From Isoetes taiwanensis (lineage: Eukaryota; Streptophyta; Lycopodiopsida; Isoetales; Isoetaceae): DNA of 64,000 nt. Where the stretch lies: contig JAJEKV010000050.1 of assembly GCA_021234155.1 (NCBI GenBank), forward strand, positions 8,610,548 to 8,674,547. The letters are read 5' to 3'. Shown here piece after piece: positions 57,050 to 64,000 of this stretch; position 1 is the first letter of the stretch; each line of letters starts with the position of its first letter. Position numbers and translations under genes: made by a program. Under the pieces are notes generated by a model. That model ran no database searches and was not told where the DNA came from. It was given only the letters and a program-made list of their open reading frames with translations.

Positions 57050-60000
57050 CCGTACGGATGCTGTGTTCAATGTCACATGTAACGGCTGGCCAGGCCTGAC
57101 CAATTCAGCATAGCGCGTTCGAATTTAATCATATGCTGGGCAACTTTGAAGGGTACGAAATTTATCCTCAATGACTCCCATTTGGCAGCATTGACAGAGC
57201 CTGTCCTGGCGTGGCTCACCAATCCATCTGCCCGTCTCAATTCGAAGATGATGTGCCCCTGTGCGAATGGAGGCAATGAGTCTGTGCCTTTTCATGGGCA
57301 AGTGGGTACGCAGGTAGCATTGCGGGCCTCGTTCCAATGTGGGATTTATGTGGCACTGGTAGTGTGATGTCTTGACATGTTCAAGGGCATTGGCATCCCA
57401 AAGCTTGCTGAGGAAGCAAGCATCAAGATATTGTCTCAAGCTATGGCGATCTGCCTCTGTTTGCACATGTATGCACCTCTGCTCCTGCACATTCCATCTA
57501 GCCAACCATTGAGCTCTCTTTTCCCTCCAAAGAGGGGCTTGAGGCGCCTATGCCCCATTGCCATGATATAAGCTAGTTTAGGGAGACGAGCATCATCCAT
57601 ATTGACCACCTTCTGAAAATAGACAATGTGACGATCAAGGGCCGCCCTCTGAAGAGCCAAGAATCTCGCCTCCTAGTAGAGAATTTGATATGGGACCGTG
57701 GACTTCACCCCTAGTGCTTTCGTTTCAAGAAGGCTTTCGGACCTGCCCAAGTCATTCCAAGTAGCAAGTGATACTACTGGGCCCCACACTTCCACCCCGT
57801 ATAAAAAGACATGTTCCACTAAGACCTTGAACAGGTGTGACTGATGGGCCCAATCATACAACTCTGCTCTATGACTATTGTTTTGCATTGCATATAGTGC
57901 CTTCCAAACGCCGTCACCACTGTGAGCCGTATGGATGTGTCCCAGTGCATAGTAGAAGGAAACTCCACTCCCAAATATTTGTATGTGGATGCAACTTCCA
58001 CATTCTGGCCTCGGTAACTGAAGGAGGGGACCATCGGCTGACGTGAAGATGATATGAAAACTACCTTAGTCTTGGCCAGGTTGAGGCGCATATCAGTCGC
58101 TTGGCAGAATGTGTCCAGGGCATCGAGATGTCGTTGCATGTCTGTTGGTGTGTAAGCTACATCATCAGCATATATTAACTGTCTAATGATCTGATAGAGA
58201 AGGTGAGCTCCATCGCCCCCATTATCAGCAAGCCAACTCTCCAATTGATCAATGTAAAGCCCAAACAATGTTGGGGAGAGAGGGGCATCCCCTCGACGAA
58301 CCCCGATACTACTATCAAATGGTTGGCTTGTCTGGCCGCAACCGACACGAGCATCTTTCATATAGCTCAGCATTAATCGCATTCTCGCAAATCTACAGAA
58401 ACCCCACCATTGCTCTTGCCCATAGTTTTTCCGAGGCACGCCGGTGTCAAACGCCTTCGCGAAAATCCACAAAGCAACAATATAGATCCCGACGGGCGTT
58501 CCTGTTGTCTTCAATCGAAGTTCGCGAACGAAGATATGGTCAATGGTTGAGTGCCGGTCCTCAATCCCCGCCTGGGTGAGGGCCGCACCTCTTTCGCCGC
58601 CTCGCCCGACCTCGCCAACCGCCGCCGAGAATCCCAAAGCGGTTTTGCAAACACCGAACTGACCATGATTGTTCGGTAATTGCGTAATTGGGCTGGGCGG
58701 TGTGGGTCACCGCCTTATAGATGGGGACAACTCGCTATTGGTCCAATGCGCGGGAAGCCTTCCCCGTAATGCCTTGTTGAACAAAGACCGGGTATTATGG
58801 ACGGCCCTACCCACTTAAGCAATTCTCGCCGCATACCATCCAAGTCCGGGCTTTCCCATTGGCAAGACGCCGTAAGCCTTGTTCCACATCCGGATCGCGT
58901 GATTTCCAGCACCGGGCCTTCTTGCAAGGGGTAATGCCGCATGTGCACCCCCGAGGGTCATATATAGTCGCTTGCAAGTATTGCCTCCACCGCCGGGAGT
59001 GATATTCCCAGTGTTGTAATCGGCTTTCTAAGAACCCTTCGCCGTAAGGTCCCGGGGTGACGCCCGTGAGGTAAAACATTTCCCTCTGATGCGCTGCAAT
59101 GTACCTGGCTTTCTTAGCTTTATGAAAGATGCGGTACTGTCTGACTGCATGTGGGCGTAAAGCAGGGCCTGTGACTTGGCGGAGCCAGCGTTTGTGTTCC
59201 TTGCACTCTGCATCAACCATTGATTACGTGGGAAGGTTGTGTTCCTGAAGGTCCATCGGGGGCGGCTTATCCCAAAGCACCTCTCTGCCGCAGTCCTAAG
59301 CACATCAGTCAGCCGGCCTGTCTGTTGCTCTAGTGTAGGATATTGCAAAATTTCTGCCAGGTCATCTATAAGCATCTGGGCATAAGCCCCTGCATGTTCA
59401 TAATCCAATCGCAGCTGAGGCATGTGAGGAGTTGTTGCACCGGGGGTTCGCACAACCTGCCAAGCCAACTTCAAGTAAAGTGGTAAGTGGTCTGAGTCGA
59501 TCTCTTCATCCCTATTAGCTGTTCCCACCTGAAAGTGCTTGACGACATGCATTCCTGCTCAGCCACTAGCACATAGTCCACCACACTAGATCCGCCCCCT
59601 GGTTTTCTTGTCTACAAGTGCTCTTGCGGGTGGAAGGCCACTGTGCCAGTCCATTGCAGATTACCAGGTCAAAGATACTGCAGAGCAAAAGCAACCGTTT
59701 AACCATAGCGTGACCTGATTGTCATCTGATGTCCATGGCCAAGCTCCTTCTGCAGGGGCCTTATCGCAATATATCATCGGTCAAGGGATCAAATCTCATG
59801 GGTTGTTCTACCCCTGCGGCGCATTGAAGTCTCCAAGGAGTATGACACCGCCTAACCTGCTTATCTTTGTTGTATGTCATCATATAGATCGACATAGGGG
59901 TCCAGCCTATCCACATCCGAAGTTGGTGTGATAGAAGTTGCTTTCTGCATGTGGAAAGTAGCGGTCGCCACAAAGAGGGGTCTCTCACTCTTTAGGTTTT

Positions 60001-60310
60001 GCACACGCACCCACAAAAACGGTTGTGCTTTGTCCGTCTTGAACAAGGAGATTGACCGCGCCAAGGTTGTTCGGTAGTAGCGTGCAACCCCCATGCCCCC
60101 TTTCCCGTGCAATCATTGAAGATTGAGTAGTCTTGGTATCCCGCAAGCCGGGTATCCTATGTCCTCGCATGCTCCCATGTTTCCATGAGGAAGATGAGAT
60201 CCATGTCTCACGCAAGAATCGAAGTTCGAACTCTCTCCCTTACGCCATGGGAAGCCCCGACAATTCCGTGAGACCATGCGGAGGCACAATTCCTATTTGT
60301 TGGCGAGGGG
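57050..60310 (-). pseudogene. LINE ORF2 (endonuclease, RT, C-terminal domain), frameshifted
   Basis: APE-type endonuclease pieces lie at 60250-59760, including GGVILLGDFNAP (the GDFN motif, near 59850-59820). A linker with HLPLYLKLAWQVVRTPGATT precedes the reverse transcriptase at 58640-57820. That region contains RHSTIDHIF, a degenerate AFDTGVPRKN, SIGVRRGDAPLSPTLFGLYI, LIYADDVAY (YADD, about 58186-58157), MRLNLAKTKVVF and YKYLGVEF. The C-terminal part, 57505-57125, has LPMKRHRLIASIRTGAHHLR and a Cys-rich CQCC...CPAY end. Several frame changes break it. The enzyme nicks target DNA and copies its own RNA in place. Confidence 0.8.
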
Positions 60311-60323
60311 GCCAAGTGGGGAT

Positions 60324-60935
60324 TCAGATGGCGGCGGCAGATAAGGGGATGGCGGTGGAAGCAGCACCGAGATGTCGCGAGCAACGAAGGTGAGGCAACT
60401 TGAGCGGGGCATGCAGTAGCAGCGTGAAAAACAATGGCCTGGCCGAGGGTCTTGGAGGGTTAGCAAGATTCGTAGCAACATTCGGCGACCTAAAAATTTG
60501 CATCTTGCCCCGAATCAGTCCTGCAGCTCCTCCCTGTCTGCGAATGCTTTTAACTTTGGTCAACTCGTGCCTGCGGTCTTCTTGTTGGGCCGGGGTCAGG
60601 TCTCGGTCAACATACAGGGCAGTTCCCTTTAGTCGCCTACCCCGGGCGCAGATGGCTGCTTTCACTTGCGATCTCGTCGCGTGGAACGTGACCACCCGTG
60701 GGCGGTCTAGGTGCTGGACGCCATGGCGTCTCGCCCTAATAATGTTTACCGGTATGGGGAATGTCATTCGAGCAAGAATCAACATTTGGAGCCGGTTAAT
60801 GAGGTCCTCCCTTGCCTCTTCTGTCAGGCTACGTACCACCACATTATGGCTTCTCCGCCTCAGCTCCTGGAGCTCTCTGACTGTTGGGTCAATCATGCCC
60901 GGCACAACAGGAGATGACGTTTTCCTTCGTTTCAA
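60324..60935 (-). CDS. LINE ORF1-like protein
   Basis: A 203-codon frame starts MKRRKTSSPVVPGM. It has a helical, Arg/Leu-rich first half (REDLINRLQMLILARM) and a conserved ORF1-type core: VTFHATRSQVKAAICARGRR, then RLKGTALYVDRDLTPAQQED. Such proteins bind LINE RNA. The last ~50 residues run into low-complexity sequence, and the frame may be extended past its real end. It sits immediately upstream of ORF2 on the same strand. Confidence 0.65.
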   Translation of the reverse strand: MKRRKTSSPVVPGMIDPTVRELQELRRRSHNVVVRSLTEEAREDLINRLQMLILARMTFPIPVNIIRARRHGVQHLDRPRVVTFHATRSQVKAAICARGRRLKGTALYVDRDLTPAQQEDRRHELTKVKSIRRQGGAAGLIRGKMQIFRSPNVATNLANPPRPSARPLFFTLLLHAPLKLPHLRCSRHLGAASTAIPLSAAAI

Positions 60936-61149
60936 CGAATAGAAGGAAAACGAGGTTCTAGAAATACGGAGGTTGTTAGCAGTTAGCAGTTAGTTAGTTC
61001 TTTCCCTCTTTTCCCTATTTATGTGCTTTCTCGTCCTGTTCTCTCTCATCAGCTCTCTTGGTGCATCTCTTTTCCTCTTCTTCCTTCTCCCTACGGTTTG
61101 GCCCATCCGCCCCCCACCCACCCTTCCCCTAAATGTATAACTTGTTGAT

Positions 61150-61315
61150 AAACTAACACTGGGTTGAGGGCCTAGTGCCTGGTGGAGGCCGAGTGCCTGG
61201 TTTGAGGCTGAGTGCCTGGTTGGGGCCTTTGTGCCTGGTTGAGGCCGGTGTGCCTAGTGGAAGCTGGTGCCTAGTTGGAAGCCTTGGTGGCTGGATGGCC
61301 TTGGTGGCCTTTGGT
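61150..61315. repeat. ~21-bp minisatellite (gtgcctggttgaggcc)
   Basis: About seven imperfect units of gtgcctggttgaggccgag type follow one another. Frames open on both strands because unit length is near a multiple of three; no gene is inferred. Confidence 0.75.
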
Positions 61316-61434
61316 TTGTCTTTTTTGTGTATGCAAGGTTTAGCGTGGCGGTTTGGAGGAGGGCTTTGGATTCGGAGCACAAGATGAAGATCAATGGAGA
61401 AGACAATTCAAACATCCATTTTCAAACGAGATGC

Positions 61435-61660
61435 ACCCTAATAATGTTTACCGGCATGGGGAATGTCATTCGAGCAAGAATCAACCCATTTGGAGGTTTT
61501 TAAAAACCCGAGGTCCTCCCATTGGTTTCCTCTTACGTTAGCTAGGGACGCCATGCCACCACATTATGGCTTCTCATGGGGAATGTCATTCGAGCAAGAA
61601 TCAACATTTGGAGCTCTCATTAATGAGGTCAATCATGCCCGCCACGCACCACCACATTAT
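61435..61660. repeat. Micro-duplications of LINE ORF1 sequence
   Basis: The words cctaataatgtttaccgg and ggggaatgtcattcgagcaa, present in ORF1 at 60735-60780, recur at 61437-61490. The second word and accacattatgg recur again near 61560-61665. The copies keep ORF1 orientation but are shuffled and truncated. Confidence 0.75.
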
Positions 61661-61799
61661 GGAGTTGTTTGTCGGTCAATCATGCCCGCATGTAAATTGG
61701 CCTACATTGGTCGTATTTTTAAATCTTATGCAAAGCCGTATAAAGGTTCAATATCCCCTCAAAACCTTAGGCAAACTCGTATTTCCTATTTATAAATCA

Positions 61800-64000
61800 T
61801 AGGTGCCTCAATCATAAATGTCCACAAGCTAAACGAGAGGTACCCAAGGCCCCAACATATATTCCGGGTTGTAGAATCGACGGATCTGACATTGTGAAAG
61901 TTTAGGGTGCATCTCGTTTAAAATATATAGCACAATAACAGGGGTTCTAGAGGAATTGGATATGGATGTAAAAATGACAATTCCTGAAACCATAGACCAA
62001 TATATAGCACAATAACAGGGGGTTCCAAGGGGATTTGATATGGATGTAAAAATGACAATTCCCGAAAGCATAGACCATATATCCCTACAACAATTGAATG
62101 GGTTGTTATAAGATAGAAAATAATTATATTAACCCACTGGATATATTGATTAAAGTAGTCTTATTAAAACATTGAGTTACTTTGGTAAAGGTTCGAGTCT
62201 TATTAACTTTCATATTCTAAAACCTTAGGCCAAGCTGTATAGAGGTTCAATATTCCCTCAAAATCTTAGGCGAACTCGTATTTTATATTTCAAAATTATA
62301 GGCGCCTGCAATCATAAATAGCCACAAGCGAAACGACGAGACGAGAGGTACCCAGAGGCCCCAACATACATTCTGGGTCATAGGATCGACGGATACGATG
62401 ATTGTGGTAGTCCAGGGTGCCCTTCGTTTAGAATATGTAGCAAAATAACAGGGGGTTCCAGGGGGATTTGATATCGATCTAAAAATAACAATTCCTGAAA
62501 CCATAGACCATATATCCCTAAAACAATTGAATGGGTTGTTATAAAAAAAACATAAATTCAAGATAAAAAATAATCACATTAGCTCACTAGGTATATTGGT
62601 TAAAGTAGTCTTATTAGAATATTGACTTATTTTGGTAGAGGTTCGAGCCTCCGTATTTCATATTCTAAAATCTTAGGCAAAGCCGTATAGAGGTATGATA
62701 TTCCCTCAAAACCTTAGGCGAAATCGTATTTCATATTTCAAAATCATAGGCGCCTCCTCCAATCATAAATGACTATAAGCAAAACGAGAGGTGCCCACAG
62801 GCTCCAACATACAATCCAGTTGTAGGATCGACGATCCAATGATTGTGGTGGTCCAGGTGCACCTCGTTTAGAATATGTAGCAAAATAACAGGGGGTTCCA
62901 AGGGGATTTGATATGGATGTAAAAATAACAATTCCTGAAACCATAGACCATATATCCCTAAAACAACTGAATGGGTTGTTATAAAAAAAAACATAGATTC
63001 AAGATAGAAAATAATCACTTTAACTTACTGGACATATTGGTTAAAATAGTCTTATTAGGACATTGAGTTACTTTGATAGAGATTTGAGCCTCCGTATTTC
63101 ATATTTTGAAACCTCATGCAAAGCCGTATAGAGGTTCGATATTCCCTCAAAACCTTAGGCGAACTCATATTTCATATTTCAAAATCATTGCGCCTCCAAT
63201 TATAAATGACTACAAGCAAAACGAGAGGTACCCAGAGGCCCCAACATATATTATGGACCATAGGATAGACGGATCCGACGATTGTAGTAGTTTATAATGC
63301 ACCTCATTTAAAAATATATGTAGCATAATAATAGGGGGTTCCAGGGGAATTGGATATGGATGTAAAAATGACAATTCTTGAAACCATAGACCATATATCC
63401 ATAAAACAATTGAATGGGTTGTTTAAAAAAAAATATATAGATTCAAGATAGAAAATAATCACATTAGCTCACTGGATATATTGGTTAAAGTAGTCTTATT
63501 AGGACATTGAATTATTTTAGTAGAGGTTTGAGCCTCCGTATTTTATATTTTGAAACCTCATGCAAAGTCGTATAGAGATTCGATATTCCCTCAAAACCTT
63601 AGGCAAACTCATATTTCATATTCAAAATCATTGCGCCTCCAATCATAAATGACCACAAGCAAAACGAGAGGTACCCAGAGGCCCCAACATATATTCTGGG
63701 CCATAGGACAGGATCTGACAATTGTAGTAGTTTATAATACACCTCATTTAAAAATATGTAGCACAATAACAGGGGATTCCAGGAGAATTGGATATGGATG
63801 TAAAAATGACAATTCTTGAAACCATAGACCATATATCGCTGAATGGGTTGTTATTTAAAAAAACATAGATTCAACATATATCGCTAAAACAATTGAATGG
63901 GTTGTTTTTAAAAAAACATAGATTCAAGATAGAAAATAATCACATTAGCTCACTGTATATATTGGTAGAGGTTCGAGCCCTCGTATTTCATAAATGACCG
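61800..64000. repeat. Tandem satellite array, 440-500-bp unit
   Basis: Five units begin at the word gcgcctccaatcataaatga or variants near 61803, 62302, 62750, 63190 and 63633, giving periods of about 499, 448, 440 and 443 bp. Each contains aacgagaggtacccagaggc, atatgtagcacaataacagg, gatatggatgtaaaaatgac and caattgaatgggttgtt. The array runs past the window end. No coding frame is shared between units. Confidence 0.9.

Larger units (their letters stand above)
56782..60960 (-). mobile_element. Near full-length LINE (non-LTR retrotransposon)
   Basis: The element carries ORF1, then endonuclease, reverse transcriptase and C-terminal domain. It ends at its left side in repeated attctc units (minus strand, 56782-56805), the 3' tail. 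The 5' border is uncertain, between 60950 and 61130. It abuts the gag start of Copia 2, so it probably inserted into that element's leader and displaced or removed the 5' LTR. Two partial relatives lie at 6214-7372 and 11820-13395. Confidence 0.85.

Noticed and set aside
60400-60942. 180-codon plus-strand frame
   Set aside because: It is the complement of LINE ORF1 (minus strand), which has family similarity; the plus frame has none.
61150-61390. Pro/Gly-rich open frames on both strands
   Set aside because: They follow from a 21-bp minisatellite whose period keeps frames open.

Overview
This looks like nuclear DNA from a land plant with a large, repeat-rich genome. Genes have GT-AG introns, transposon families are plant types, and the only near-intact host gene is an 11S (legumin-like) storage globulin with seed/spore-type promoter motifs. 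That globulin lacks the Asn-Gly processing site and the cysteines of flowering-plant legumins. Together with the unusual LINE family this makes a fern or other non-flowering plant plausible, but the sequence does not prove it. Nothing suggests bacterial or organellar DNA.

Layout. (1) 0.27-20.56 kb is a cluster of 11S-globulin-like sequences. Copy 1 is a full-length pseudogene at 1072-3222 (minus). Copy 3 is a 3' fragment at 14952-15385 (minus). Copy 4 is an inverted 5' fragment at 15918-16190 (plus). Copy 2 is nearly intact at 17185-19465 (minus), with five exons and one apparent single-base deletion in exon 4. Between copies 1 and 3 lie a Copia retrotransposon remnant (3626-9000, minus) split by a LINE fragment, an unrecognised ORF pair, and a second LINE fragment.

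(2) 20.4-30.6 kb holds Helitron 3' ends and a CACTA (En/Spm-like) element. The CACTA part has palindromic subterminal arrays, a TNPA-like gene, a decayed kinase-like sequence, a Tourist-like MITE, ~100-bp tandem repeats and a purine-only tract. Its right end plus flank (27351-30601 with 36122-36210) is tandemly duplicated at 36215-39443. After that duplication a 5.5-kb Helitron (30602-36121) inserted in the first copy; its uninterrupted target survives in two places.

(3) 39.4-42.7 kb is GC-rich satellite and short minisatellite DNA. (4) 42.9-49.05 kb is a second CACTA element with a decayed TNP2-type transposase (minus). Its right terminus abuts a ~1-kb copy of the region upstream of globulin copy 2 (49052-50047). 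(5) 50.0-61.1 kb contains small fragments, a well-preserved Copia element (52242-56745, minus) and a near full-length LINE (56782 to about 60.95 kb, minus) lying directly against the Copia gag start. (6) 61.15-64.0 kb is minisatellite followed by a 440-500-bp tandem array that runs off the window.

Overall this is a storage-globulin cluster degraded by duplication and by layered insertion of at least five transposon classes. Several insertions can be ordered in time from preserved empty sites and nesting.
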